DNA from: Alphaproteobacteria bacterium UBA1301
GTDB lineage: Bacteria > Pseudomonadota > Alphaproteobacteria > Micropepsales > Micropepsaceae
Direction of reading: 5' to 3'
Assembly: GCA_002307725.1 (NCBI GenBank)
Contig: DBUB01000015.1
Location: 1-56,388 of the forward strand
Length of the DNA: 56,388 nt
Of this stretch, positions 42,018 to 50,623 are shown piece after piece. Each line of letters begins with the position of its first letter. Positions within the stretch are counted from its first letter, which is position 1. The translations under genes and the position numbers were made by a program. Below the pieces are notes generated by a model, which was not told the DNA's origin, did no database searches, and was given only the letters and a program-made list of their open reading frames with translations.

Positions 42018-42446
42018 TTACGCTTCCGCGCCTTCGTCATCCGCCGTCATCACCGGTCCGGAATCTTTGCCCTTGGCTTCCGGATCGCGATCGACGAATT
42101 CGATAATCGCGAGCGGAGCGTTGTCGCCGAACCGGAAACCCGCTTTCAACACGCGGGTATAGCCGCCGGGACGGGTGGCATAACGCGGCCCGATAACATC
42201 GAACAACTTCTTGACCTGCGCGATGTCGCGAACCTGGGAAATTGCCAAGCGACGGGCGAAGACATCGGCGGTGCCGCGCCGCGACAAGGTCACCAGCTTC
42301 TCCATCACCGGGCGAATTGACTTCGCCTTGGGCAGGGTCGTCGTGATCTGCTCATGCTTGATCAACGCGGCCATCATGTTCGCGAACATGGCGGTGCGGT
42401 GGGATGCCGTAACGTTGAGCTTCCGTCCGGAATTGCGATGGCGCAT
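42018..42446 (-). CDS. rplQ: 50S ribosomal protein L17
   Basis: A 142-residue large-subunit protein. MRHRNSGRKLNVTASHRTAM is the universal N-terminus, and the core RPVMEKLVTLSRRG follows. The C-terminal ~25 residues are an acidic tail beyond the core, common in alphaproteobacteria. It is the last gene of the ribosomal cluster, 61 bp after rpoA, followed by a hairpin terminator. Confidence 0.97.
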   Translation of the reverse strand: MRHRNSGRKLNVTASHRTAMFANMMAALIKHEQITTTLPKAKSIRPVMEKLVTLSRRGTADVFARRLAISQVRDIAQVKKLFDVIGPRYATRPGGYTRVLKAGFRFGDNAPLAIIEFVDRDPEAKGKDSGPVMTADDEGAEA

Positions 42447-42507
42447 TTTTCTCTACCTTCAAAAACAAACCGCCCTCGCCCCAGCGTGGGGCGAGAGCGA
42501 ATAGCGA

Positions 42508-43527
42508 TTAGTACTGGTCCTCGTACCGCTTGGCGAGGTCTTCGATGTTTTCCGGCGGCCAACCCGGCACTTCCATGCCGAGATGCAGGCCCATTTCGGC
42601 GAGCACCGCCTTGATCTCGTTCAACGATTTGCGGCCGAAGTTCGGTGTACGGAGCATTTCCGCTTCGGTCTTCTGGATGAGGTCGCCGATGTAGACGATG
42701 TTGTCGTTCTTGAGACAGTTCGCGGACCGCACCGACAGTTCCAGCTCGTCGACCTTCTTGAGAAGAACGGGATTGAAGGCGAGATCGGGCTTGGCTTCCT
42801 CGGTAACGCGCTCGCGCGGCTCCTCGAAATTGATGAAGACCTGCAACTGGTCTTGCAGAATGCGCGCAGCATAAGCCACGGCATTGTCCGGCGTGATGGC
42901 GCCGTTGGTCTCGACCGACAGCGTCAGCTTGTCGTAGTCGAGAATCTGGCCCTCGCGGGTGTTCTCGACCTTGTAGGAGACCTTCTTGACCGGCGAATAC
43001 AGGCTATCGACCGGAATGAGCCCGATCGGCGCATCTTCCGGACGGTTGCGGTCGGCCGGGACATAGCCCTTGCCGTTGGCGACCGTCAGTTCCATGCGGA
43101 ACTCGACCTTATCGTCCAGCGTGCAGATCACGAGATCCGGATTGAGGACCTCGACGTCGGCGACGGCCTGGATCTGGCCCGCGGTGACTTCGCCAGGGCC
43201 GGTGGCCTTGAGCGCGAGCCGCTTGGGACCTTCGGCATGCATGCGCAGCGCGACCTGCTTGATGTTCAAGACGATGTCGGTCACGTCCTCGCGCACACCG
43301 GCGATCGAGGAGAATTCATGCAGCACGCCCTCGATCTGAATCGAGGTCACGGCGGCACCCTGGAGCGACGACAGCAGCACGCGGCGCAGCGCATTGCCCA
43401 GCGTCAGGCCGAAACCGCGTTCCAGCGGTTCCGCGATGATCGTCGCAAAACGGCTGGCATCCAACCCCGTGGTATCAATACGAAGCTTCTGCGGCTTGAT
43501 CAGTTCTTGCCAATTTTTCTGAAACAT
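42508..43527 (-). CDS. rpoA: RNA polymerase alpha subunit
   Basis: A 339-residue subunit nucleating RNA polymerase assembly. The N-terminal domain carries GFGLTLGNALRRVLLSSLQGAAV, and the C-terminal domain contacting UP elements and activators is present (LSVRSANCLKNDNIVYIGDL, RTPNFGRKSLNEIKAVL). It has its usual alpha-operon place between rpsK and rplQ. Confidence 0.98.
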   Translation of the reverse strand: MFQKNWQELIKPQKLRIDTTGLDASRFATIIAEPLERGFGLTLGNALRRVLLSSLQGAAVTSIQIEGVLHEFSSIAGVREDVTDIVLNIKQVALRMHAEGPKRLALKATGPGEVTAGQIQAVADVEVLNPDLVICTLDDKVEFRMELTVANGKGYVPADRNRPEDAPIGLIPVDSLYSPVKKVSYKVENTREGQILDYDKLTLSVETNGAITPDNAVAYAARILQDQLQVFINFEEPRERVTEEAKPDLAFNPVLLKKVDELELSVRSANCLKNDNIVYIGDLIQKTEAEMLRTPNFGRKSLNEIKAVLAEMGLHLGMEVPGWPPENIEDLAKRYEDQY

Positions 43528-43608
43528 TTTTCCTCATCGTTTCCCGGACGTGTCGGATCACGCCCATTTCGTGCGACGGGTACGCTAGGTTCCGAACCTA
43601 AGGCACTA

Positions 43609-44010
43609 CTAAACGCGACGGCGCTTCGGCGGACGGCAGCCGTTGTGCGGGATCGGCGTCACGTCGCGGATCGACGTTACGACAAGACCAACGGTCTGCA
43701 GCGCGCGCAGCGCAGATTCACGGCCCGAACCCGGGCCCGATACTTCCACTTCCAAAGTGCGCATGCCGTGCTCGACGGCCTTCTTGCCCGCATCTTCGGC
43801 CGCAACCTGCGCCGCATACGGGGTCGACTTGCGCGAACCCTTGAAGCCCATCATGCCGGCGCTCGACCAGGAAATCGCGTTTCCGGCAGTGTCGGTGATG
43901 GTGATGATCGTGTTGTTGAAGGTCGCCGCCACATGGGCCACGCCCACGACGATGTTCTTCTTTTCTTTCTTGCGGGCGCGAGGCGCCTTCTTGGTCTCGG
44001 GAGCGGCCAT
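43609..44010 (-). CDS. rpsK: 30S ribosomal protein S11
   Basis: A 133-residue platform protein of the small subunit. VAHVAATFNNTIITITD, GFKGSRKSTPYAAQVAAEDA and the C-terminal RDVTPIPHNGCRPPKRRRV are diagnostic. Its ATG directly abuts the rpsM stop (TAA-ATG). Confidence 0.98.
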   Translation of the reverse strand: MAAPETKKAPRARKKEKKNIVVGVAHVAATFNNTIITITDTAGNAISWSSAGMMGFKGSRKSTPYAAQVAAEDAGKKAVEHGMRTLEVEVSGPGSGRESALRALQTVGLVVTSIRDVTPIPHNGCRPPKRRRV

Positions 44011-44388
44011 TTACTTCGTCACCTTCTTCTTGCCGGCGATAGCGCGGGCGGGACCCTTGCGCGTGCGCGCATTGGTGTGCGTGCGCTGGCCGCGAACCGG
44101 CAGATTCTTGCGATGGCGCAGACCGCGGTAGCAGCCCAGATCCATCAGACGTTTGATATTCATCGCCACTTCGCGGCGCAGGTCGCCTTCCACGAGGTAA
44201 TCGCGATCGATCACTTCACGGATCTGGATGACCTCGGAATCGGTCAGGTCATGGACCCGACGAGTCGGAGAGATGCCAGTCTTATCGCAAATCTCCTTGG
44301 CCTTCTGCGGCCCGATGCCATGGATATAGCGCAGGCCGATCCAGACCTGCTTCTGGGTAGGAATGTTAACGCCGGCAATGCGTGCCAC
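44011..44388 (-). CDS. rpsM: 30S ribosomal protein S13
   Basis: A 125-residue head protein of the small subunit. ARIAGVNIPTQKQVWIGL at the start, and GCYRGLRHRKNLPVRGQRT with the basic tail NARTRKGPARAIAGKKK at the end are typical. The start codon is GTG, fixed by the family N-terminus. A 240-bp spacer with a RIME-like palindrome separates it from adk. No rpmJ or infA lies between secY and rpsM. Confidence 0.98.
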   Translation of the reverse strand: MARIAGVNIPTQKQVWIGLRYIHGIGPQKAKEICDKTGISPTRRVHDLTDSEVIQIREVIDRDYLVEGDLRREVAMNIKRLMDLGCYRGLRHRKNLPVRGQRTHTNARTRKGPARAIAGKKKVTK

Positions 44389-44582
44389 GGGGCTTCTCCA
44401 AACGGGCCTGTGCCCGCAGTTCAGTGTTCAATCGTCTGCAAAAAGACCCCTCAAAAACCGAAGCGCTAGCGCCAAGCCCTTGAGAAGCCTGTATTTCTCG
44501 ACCGCAGGGGCGCGGATTATAGGGATGCGCGCCCTCCAGTCAACCGGCCCCATTCCTGGGGTATTCCAATGCCTTACTTCTC

Positions 44583-44626
44583 GCGCTTCTGGCCCGGAAA
44601 CCGCAAACCCACTTTCCGGGAAGCAC
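44583..44626. repeat. RIME-like palindrome between adk and rpsM
   Basis: GCGCTTC-TGG-CCCGGAAA and TTTCCGGG-AAGCAC surround CCGCAAACCCAC, clearly the same family as 37638-37681. It lies 2 bp from the adk stop inside the ribosomal operon. Transcription must pass it unless rpsM has its own promoter in the 240-bp spacer. Confidence 0.8.
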
Positions 44627-44628
44627 TC

Positions 44629-45231
44629 TTAGCCGATCCCCAAACAGCCCTTGTGGCCGGCCTTCTTTATGACTTCTGCAACAGCACTCGTCACCTGAGC
44701 GATCGGCAGCATGCCGTCGACGGTGGTGAGCTTGCCCTGCCGCTTGTAGTACTCAAGCAGCGGAGCGGTATTCTGGTAATAGACGTTGAGACGGTTTTGC
44801 AGCGTCTCCGGATTGTCGTCGGCGCGGGCCACGCCGCCCGACTGGGCGATACGAGCCTTGACGCGGTCGATCAGAACCTTGTCGTCAACCTTGAGCTCGA
44901 TCACCAGATCGATCTGCTTCTCGCGCAGCTTCAGCATCGAATCGAGGGCGCGGGCCTGCGGAATGGTCCGCGGAAAACCGTCGAAGATGGCGCCCTTGGC
45001 GCAATCGGGCTGGTCATAGCGCTCGGAAATAATGCCGATGACGACTTCGTCGGGAACCAATTCGCCCGCCGCCATGATCGCCTGGCACTTCTTGCCCAAC
45101 TCGGTGCCCGCCGCAATCGCCGCGCGCAGCATGTCGCCGGTTGAAAGCTGAACCCAGCCGTAGGTTTCCTGAAGCAGTTTGGCCTGCGTGCCCTTGCCGG
45201 AGCCCGGAGGCCCAAAAACAACGAGATTCAA
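44629..45231 (-). CDS. adk: Adenylate kinase
   Basis: A 200-residue AMP kinase (AMP + ATP to 2 ADP). It has the P-loop GPPGSGKGTQAKLL, the AMP-binding LSTGDMLRAAI and DGFPRTIPQA, and a short LID without the four-Cys zinc site. The start is TTG at 45231, overlapping the secY stop as TTGA with GGGGAG 7 nt upstream; no ATG fits the family N-terminus (NLVVFGPPG). It is translationally coupled to secY, as in many bacteria. Confidence 0.96.
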   Translation of the reverse strand: MNLVVFGPPGSGKGTQAKLLQETYGWVQLSTGDMLRAAIAAGTELGKKCQAIMAAGELVPDEVVIGIISERYDQPDCAKGAIFDGFPRTIPQARALDSMLKLREKQIDLVIELKVDDKVLIDRVKARIAQSGGVARADDNPETLQNRLNVYYQNTAPLLEYYKRQGKLTTVDGMLPIAQVTSAVAEVIKKAGHKGCLGIG

Positions 45232-46556
45232 CGACGTGCTCCCCTCAACTTGGCTTTCTTGATCAACCCTTCGTACTGCTGCGCGATCAGATGGCTCTGA
45301 ATCTGCGCCACGGTATCCATCGTCACCGAAACCACAATCAGGATCGAAGTGCCGCCGAGGGCGAAGGAAATGTTGTTCTGCCACATGAACTCAGGGATCA
45401 GGCACACGACCGCGAGGTAAAGGGCCCCGATGACGGTGCAACGCGTGAGCACGTAGTCGATGTATTCCGCAGTCTTCTTGCCGGGACGGATACCCGGAAT
45501 AAACCCGCCGTACTTCTTCAGGTTCTCAGCCGTCTCTTCCGGATTGAAGACGATCGAGGTGTAGAAGAACGCGAAGAAGATGATCATCGCGCCGTACAGG
45601 ATCAGATAGATCGGCTGGCCGCGGCTAATGAGCTGGATGAGCGTCGTCGCCCATTCGGGAAGGCTTTGGGCATTGAACTGCGCCACCGTCATCGGCATCA
45701 GCAAGATCGACGAGGCGAAAATCGGCGGAATCACGCCGGAGACGTTGAGCTTGAGCGGCAGATGCGAGGACTCACCGCCGAACATGCGCTGGCCCTGCTG
45801 GCGCTTGGGATACTGCACCAAGAGGCGGCGCTGGGCGCGCTCCATGAAAACGATGACGCCGACCAGGACGACGGCGAACGCCAGGAAGAACACCAGCACC
45901 AGTGGATTCAACGCCCCGGTGCGGGCCCCTTCCAACGCCTGGCCCAAAATCTGCGGGAAGCGGGCGACAATGCCGGCGAAGATGATCAGCGAAATACCGT
46001 TGCCAACGCCGCGGCTGGTGATCTGCTCGCCGATCCACATCAACAGGATCGTGCCGCCGGTCAGCGTAATAACGGTGGTCAGGCGGAAGAAAATGCCGGG
46101 GTCGAGCACGATCCCCTGCCCGTGTTCTAGGCCGACGGCAATCGCAAAGGCCTGTACAGCCGCCAGCACGACCGTGCCGTAACGGGTGTACTGGTTGATG
46201 ACCTTCTGGCCCGCGGCGCCTTCCTTCTTCAGCGCTTCCAGCTCGGGGAACACCGTCGTCATCAACTGCATGATAATCGACGCCGAGATGTAGGGCATGA
46301 TGCCCAGCGCGAAGATAGCCATGCGGGACACCGCGCCGCCGGCCAAGGTGTTGAAAATGTCGAGGAGACCGCCGCCCTGCTGGTTGATGAACCGCGCCAT
46401 TCCCTCCGGGTCAATGCCCGGCATCGGGATGTAGGTTCCCAGGCGGGTGACGATCAATGCCCCCAGCGTGAACATAACGCGTTGCCGCAGCTCCTTCGCC
46501 TTGGCGAAGTTGCTAAAATTGAAGTTGGCGGCAAGTTGTTCAGCGGCTGACGGCAT
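45228..46556 (-). CDS. secY: Protein translocase subunit SecY
   Basis: A 442-residue, ten-helix channel protein of the Sec translocon. The cluster context, the plug region PGIDPEGMARFINQQGGGLL, GIMPYISASIIMQL and the C-terminal loop FKFSALGGTSILI-like region (here ISFALGGTSILIVV) identify it. It follows rplO by 41 bp and overlaps adk by four bases. Confidence 0.98.
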   Translation of the reverse strand: MPSAAEQLAANFNFSNFAKAKELRQRVMFTLGALIVTRLGTYIPMPGIDPEGMARFINQQGGGLLDIFNTLAGGAVSRMAIFALGIMPYISASIIMQLMTTVFPELEALKKEGAAGQKVINQYTRYGTVVLAAVQAFAIAVGLEHGQGIVLDPGIFFRLTTVITLTGGTILLMWIGEQITSRGVGNGISLIIFAGIVARFPQILGQALEGARTGALNPLVLVFFLAFAVVLVGVIVFMERAQRRLLVQYPKRQQGQRMFGGESSHLPLKLNVSGVIPPIFASSILLMPMTVAQFNAQSLPEWATTLIQLISRGQPIYLILYGAMIIFFAFFYTSIVFNPEETAENLKKYGGFIPGIRPGKKTAEYIDYVLTRCTVIGALYLAVVCLIPEFMWQNNISFALGGTSILIVVSVTMDTVAQIQSHLIAQQYEGLIKKAKLRGARR

Positions 46557-46597
46557 CGTTCACTCCCAATCGGCGGTGACCCTTATATAGGATCACC

Positions 46598-47149
46598 CTA
46601 GCCGTTCTGCGCGGCCCGCTTGGCGGTGGCCTTGATGCGCCGCTGCTGACGCTTGCCGGGCTCACCCTTTTTATTGGTGGTGACCTTCTTCTTGTAGGTG
46701 ATCGTCACCGAACCGCCCGCCCGCTCAACCGCTTCCACGGCCGACTTGGAGGCGCCGGCGACTTCGATCTCCAGCTTCGCCGTCACTTCGCCCTTGGCGA
46801 GCAGACGCACGCCGTCACGGCTCTTGGAGACCAACCCGGCCGCCTTGAGCGCTGCGAGGTCGACCTTGACCGCGGCGTCGACTTTCTTGTCGTCGACGGC
46901 CTTCTGAAGCCGGCCGAGATTCACTTCGGCGAAATCGGTGCCGAAGATGTTGTTGAAGCCGCGCTTCGGCATGCGCATATGGAGCGGCATCTGGCCGCCT
47001 TCAAAGCCGTACACGGCATTACCGGTACGCGCCTTGGCGCCCTTGACGCCGCGCCCGCAAGTTTTGCCCAGGCCCGAGGACGACCCGCGGCCAACCTTGG
47101 TCTTGCTCTTGTGCGCGCCGGGATTGTTCCGGACTTCGTTGAGTTTCAT
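46598..47149 (-). CDS. rplO: 50S ribosomal protein L15
   Basis: A 183-residue protein with MKLNEVRNNPGAHKSKTKVG and the glycine-rich GRGSSSGLGKTCGRGVKGAKAR arm. The core is followed by a ~25-residue Lys/Arg-rich tail (GKRQQRRIKATAKRAAQNG) beyond the usual ~155 residues, as seen in several alphaproteobacteria. I chose MKLNEV (47149) because the longer frame overlaps rpmD. Confidence 0.97.
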   Translation of the reverse strand: MKLNEVRNNPGAHKSKTKVGRGSSSGLGKTCGRGVKGAKARTGNAVYGFEGGQMPLHMRMPKRGFNNIFGTDFAEVNLGRLQKAVDDKKVDAAVKVDLAALKAAGLVSKSRDGVRLLAKGEVTAKLEIEVAGASKSAVEAVERAGGSVTITYKKKVTTNKKGEPGKRQQRRIKATAKRAAQNG

Positions 47150-47150
47150 A

Positions 47151-47366
47151 TCACTTGCTCTCTTCGACAATCTCGACCAGGTGCTGGATGGAGCGGATCA
47201 TGCCGCGCACGGAGGGCGTATCCTCCAGCGTACGCGTGCGATGCATCTTGCCCAACCCCAAGCCCTTCAACGTCGCCGTCTGAATGGCGGGACGGCGATT
47301 GGCGCTGCGGATCTGCCGCACAACCAACGTCTTCTTTGGCAGGGTCTTCTCGGTCTCGTCGGCCAT
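47151..47366 (-). CDS. rpmD: 50S ribosomal protein L30
   Basis: A 71-residue bacterial L30. TLVVRQIRSANRRPAIQTATL and GLGKMHRTRTLEDTPSVRGMI are the family pattern, with a short ~10-residue N-terminal extension. One base separates its stop from the rplO start. Confidence 0.96.
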   Translation of the reverse strand: MADETEKTLPKKTLVVRQIRSANRRPAIQTATLKGLGLGKMHRTRTLEDTPSVRGMIRSIQHLVEIVEESK

Positions 47367-47378
47367 AGTCGTGTTTCC

Positions 47379-47945
47379 TTATGCGCCCGCAGTTTCGGCA
47401 GCGCCCTTTTGGCCTTCACGGCGCGAGATGATCTCGGCAACCGAGCGGCCACGGCGCTGCGCGACAAGGCGCGGCGACTGCTGCAGCTTGAGGGCATCAA
47501 ATGTCGCGCGAACCATGTTGTAGGGATTCGAAGTGCCGATCGACTTGGCGACAACGTCACCAACACCGAGGGCTTCGAACACCGCACGCATCGGGCCGCC
47601 GGCGATGATGCCGGTACCGGCCGGAGCCGGACGCACGACGACCTTACCGGCGCCATGATGGCCGAAGCTATCGTGATGCAGCGTACGGCCATCCTTCAGC
47701 GGCACGCGGATCAAGGACTTCTTGGCCTCTTCGGTCGCCTTGCGGATCGCTTCCGGCACTTCACGCGCCTTGCCGTGGCCGAAACCGACCCGGCCGCGTT
47801 GATCGCCAACAACCACCAGGGCTGCAAAACCGAAACGCCGGCCGCCCTTCACCACTTTGGCGACACGGTTGATGTGGACCAGCTTATCTACGAACTCGCT
47901 GTCGCGGTCGTCGCGATCGCCGCGGTCTCTGCCTTCACGCGCCAC
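47379..47945 (-). CDS. rpsE: 30S ribosomal protein S5
   Basis: A 188-residue accuracy-related small-subunit protein. VHINRVAKVVKGGRRFGFAA is the conserved KH-like dsRBD-type region, and AGTGIIAGGPMRAVFEALGV the C-terminal half. It starts with GTG at 47945 (MAREGRDRGDRDD). A charged N-terminal stretch precedes the core. Confidence 0.98.
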   Translation of the reverse strand: MAREGRDRGDRDDRDSEFVDKLVHINRVAKVVKGGRRFGFAALVVVGDQRGRVGFGHGKAREVPEAIRKATEEAKKSLIRVPLKDGRTLHHDSFGHHGAGKVVVRPAPAGTGIIAGGPMRAVFEALGVGDVVAKSIGTSNPYNMVRATFDALKLQQSPRLVAQRRGRSVAEIISRREGQKGAAETAGA

Positions 47946-47960
47946 GTGCTGTTCCTTCCA

Positions 47961-48311
47961 TTAGAATTCAAGTCCGCCTTCGCGGGCGGCGTCTGCGAGC
48001 GCTTTGACACGCCCATGATAAATGTAGCCGCCACGATCGAAGACCACCTGCTTGATGCCCTTGGCAGCGGCCCGCTCAGCGATAAGCTTGCCCACCACTT
48101 TGGCGGCTTCGATGTTCCACGATTTGGCGACTTTGGTGCCCTTCTCGTTGGTCGAGGCGGAGGCCACCGTTGCGCCGGCGAGATCGTCGATCACCTGCGC
48201 ATAAATGTGGCGGCCAGCACGGAAGACCGACAGACGCGGACGTCCGTTCGAGCATTGCACCAGACGATAGCGGTTGCGCCGCTTGCGGCGGTCGAAAAGA
48301 TTCGTCGACAT
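47961..48311 (-). CDS. rplR: 50S ribosomal protein L18
   Basis: A 116-residue 5S rRNA-binding protein. RLSVFRAGRHIYAQVIDDLA and VVFDRGGYIYHGRVKALADA, ending REGGLEF, are diagnostic. It lies between rplF and rpsE in the spc operon. Confidence 0.98.
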   Translation of the reverse strand: MSTNLFDRRKRRNRYRLVQCSNGRPRLSVFRAGRHIYAQVIDDLAGATVASASTNEKGTKVAKSWNIEAAKVVGKLIAERAAAKGIKQVVFDRGGYIYHGRVKALADAAREGGLEF

Positions 48312-48313
48312 GG

Positions 48314-48847
48314 CTATTTCTTCTTGCCTTCCTTGCGGCGGACATACTCACCCGCATAACGCACGCCCTTGCCCTTATAAGGTTCCGGCGGACGCCAGGA
48401 GCGGATCTCGGCCGCAACCTGCCCGACCAACTGCTTGTTGATGCCGGAAATGGTCAGCAACGTCGGCTTTTCGGCCGCGATGGTGATGCCTTCCGGGATC
48501 GGATAATTAACGTCGTGGCTGAAGCCGAGCTGCAACTGCAGGGTTTTGCCCTGCACCGCGGCGCGATAGCCGACGCCCTGGATTTCCAGCTTCGCCGAGA
48601 ACCCTTCGGTGACGCCGTGGACCAGATTGTTCACCAGCGTGCGGGACAAACCCCACATCTGGTCGGCGCGATCGAACCCTTCGCGCGGGGTCACGACAAT
48701 GCCGTGCTCGTCCTGTTTCACTGCGACCTCTTCCACCAGCGTGACGGAGAGTTCGCCCTTGGGACCTTTGACCTTGACGGTCTGGCCATCGATGGAGGCG
48801 ATAACCCCCTTCGGTAGCGGAACCGGCTTCTTGCCGATACGAGACAT
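48314..48847 (-). CDS. rplF: 50S ribosomal protein L6
   Basis: A 177-residue protein at the factor-binding region. It starts MSRIGKKPVPLPKGV and ends with RPPEPYKGKGVRYAGEYVRR, the universal signature. The spacing to rplR is 2 bp. Confidence 0.98.
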   Translation of the reverse strand: MSRIGKKPVPLPKGVIASIDGQTVKVKGPKGELSVTLVEEVAVKQDEHGIVVTPREGFDRADQMWGLSRTLVNNLVHGVTEGFSAKLEIQGVGYRAAVQGKTLQLQLGFSHDVNYPIPEGITIAAEKPTLLTISGINKQLVGQVAAEIRSWRPPEPYKGKGVRYAGEYVRRKEGKKK

Positions 48848-48856
48848 GGGCTTCTC

Positions 48857-49255
48857 CTAGAACACCTGGCAGAGGACTTCGCCGCCGACGTTCTTCTCGC
48901 GGGCAGTGCTATCCGTCATGACGCCTTGCGGCGTGGAAACAATCGACACGCCGAGGCCCTGGCGATGAGGCTTAAGTTCCTTCACCGAGGCATAGACGCG
49001 GCGGCCCGGTGTCGAGACGCGCTTGAGTTCGCGAATGACGGGGCGGCCTTCGTGGTATTTTAACTCGATCTCGAGCTCTTTCAGACCGTCCTTGAACTCC
49101 ACCTCGGCATAGCCGCGGATGAAGCCTTCGGTCTGCAGCACGTCGAGCAGACTAGTGCGCAACCGCGAATTCGGCGAGGTCACCTTCGACTTGCCGCGAA
49201 GCTGCCCGTTGCGGATACGCGTCAACAAATCGCCAATGGGATCGGAAATCGCCAT
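48857..49255 (-). CDS. rpsH: 30S ribosomal protein S8
   Basis: A 132-residue 16S rRNA central-domain binder and, in E. coli, the spc operon repressor. DPIGDLLTRIRNGQL at the start and STPQGVMTDSTAREKNVGGE at the end are typical. Confidence 0.98.
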   Translation of the reverse strand: MAISDPIGDLLTRIRNGQLRGKSKVTSPNSRLRTSLLDVLQTEGFIRGYAEVEFKDGLKELEIELKYHEGRPVIRELKRVSTPGRRVYASVKELKPHRQGLGVSIVSTPQGVMTDSTAREKNVGGEVLCQVF

Positions 49256-49269
49256 GGTCCCGTTTCTCC

Positions 49270-49575
49270 TTACCAGCTCGCCTTGGTCATGCCAGGGATC
49301 TGGCCGAAATTCGCCAAGTCACGAAGCGCAATACGCGACAGCTTGACCTTGCGGTAAAAGCCCTTCGAACGTCCCGACATTTCGCACCGATGCTTGACGC
49401 GCGTCTTCGACGAATTACGCGGCAGCTTTGACAGCTTTAAGCGCGCTGCAAACTGCTCCTCGGCCGGAACCGCCGGATCCTTTGCCGTAGCCTTCAGCGC
49501 TGCGCGCTTGACGGCATACTGGGCTACCATCTTCTCTCGCTTCAAATTGCGATTGATTTGGGAAATCTTCGCCAT
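49270..49575 (-). CDS. rpsN: 30S ribosomal protein S14 (zinc-free type)
   Basis: A 101-residue C-minus S14 without the CxxC pairs. LPRNSSKTRVKHRCEMSGR, SKGFYRKVKLSRIALRDLA and PGMTKASW at the C-terminus are diagnostic. Confidence 0.98.
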   Translation of the reverse strand: MAKISQINRNLKREKMVAQYAVKRAALKATAKDPAVPAEEQFAARLKLSKLPRNSSKTRVKHRCEMSGRSKGFYRKVKLSRIALRDLANFGQIPGMTKASW

Positions 49576-49587
49576 AACGCCTCGCCG

Positions 49588-50313
49588 TCAATTCGTGAAG
49601 GGAAACTGGAAGCCCTTGAGAAGCGCCTTAGCTTCATCGTCGGTCTTCGCAGAGGTGTTGATGATGATATCCATGCCCCACACCGTTTCCGTCCTGTCGT
49701 AGTCGATTTCGACGAAAATGATGTGCTCCTTCAGGCCGAGCGCGTAGTTGCCGCGACCGTCGAAGCTCTTACCGTTCAGGCCGCGAAAATCGCGCTGACG
49801 CGGCAGGGCCATGGTGACCAAGCGGTCCAGGAATTCGTACATACGGTCCTGGCGCAGTGTGACCTTGACGCCGACCGGACGGCCGGCGGTGATCTTGAAG
49901 GTCGAAATCGCTTTCTTGGCCCTGGTGATCACGGCCTTCTGGCCAGCAATCGCCGTCAGGTCATTCTGCGCGGCCTGGATCTTCTTGGTGTCCTGCGAGC
50001 CTTCGCCGGCGCCGATATTGAGCACGATCTTGTTGATCTTCGGAACCTGCAAGCCGTTCTTGTAGCCGAACTCCTTCATCAGCGCCGGGCGGATGACCTC
50101 GAGGTACCGCTGCTTCATGCGCGGTACGTAGTTCGGATCCTTCTCGGCCTCGCCGACGACAACAGCCGCGCCCGCGGCTTTGTCGGCACCCTTCTTGGCT
50201 TTCTTGTCGGCTTTGGCCTCGGCCTTGGCCTTCTCAATGGGATTGCCGCCCTTGGGACCCTTTTCGGTCTTGGCACCCTTATCGGTCTTGGGCTTCTTTC
50301 CTGCGTCAGACAT
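49588..50313 (-). CDS. rplE: 50S ribosomal protein L5 with N-terminal extension
   Basis: A 241-residue protein whose core (about 60-241) is a standard L5 (MKQRYLEVIRPALMKEFGYK, NIGAGEGSQDTKKIQAAQND, LPRQRDFRGLNGKSFDGRGN). The first ~57 residues are a Lys/Ala/Gly-rich extension (KKPKTDKGAKTEKGPKGGN) not seen in ordinary ~180-residue L5. ATG at 50313 overlaps the rplX stop by 8 bases, with GTGAGG 6 nt upstream, and the extension begins exactly there, so it appears genuine. Confidence 0.95.
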   Translation of the reverse strand: MSDAGKKPKTDKGAKTEKGPKGGNPIEKAKAEAKADKKAKKGADKAAGAAVVVGEAEKDPNYVPRMKQRYLEVIRPALMKEFGYKNGLQVPKINKIVLNIGAGEGSQDTKKIQAAQNDLTAIAGQKAVITRAKKAISTFKITAGRPVGVKVTLRQDRMYEFLDRLVTMALPRQRDFRGLNGKSFDGRGNYALGLKEHIIFVEIDYDRTETVWGMDIIINTSAKTDDEAKALLKGFQFPFTN

Positions 50314-50623
50314 CGATGACCTCACCGGACTTCTTGGCGAAACGCACGCGGCGCCCGTCGCCCAGCACCTTCCAACCGACCTTCGTGGCCTCGCCCGACT
50401 TGGGGTCGATATGCGCGAGGTTCGACAATTCGATCGGCAAGTCTTTGTTGACGATGCCGCCCTGCGCCTTCTGGGTCTGCTTCTGGTGGCGCTTGGCGGT
50501 ATTGACGCCGTTGACGACAGCCCTGTTCTCCTTGGGGAGAACCTTGAGCACTTCGCCCTTCTTGCCCTTATCGCGGCCCGTGGTGACGATCACCCGGTCG
50601 CCCTTCTTGATCTTCGCAACCAT
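50306..50623 (-). CDS. rplX: 50S ribosomal protein L24
   Basis: A 105-residue assembly-initiating protein with a KOW motif: IKKGDRVIVTTGRDKGKKGE, then GVNTAKRHQKQTQKAQGGIV. The start at 50623 shares one base with the rplN stop (TGATG). Confidence 0.97.
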   Translation of the reverse strand: MVAKIKKGDRVIVTTGRDKGKKGEVLKVLPKENRAVVNGVNTAKRHQKQTQKAQGGIVNKDLPIELSNLAHIDPKSGEATKVGWKVLGDGRRVRFAKKSGEVIDV

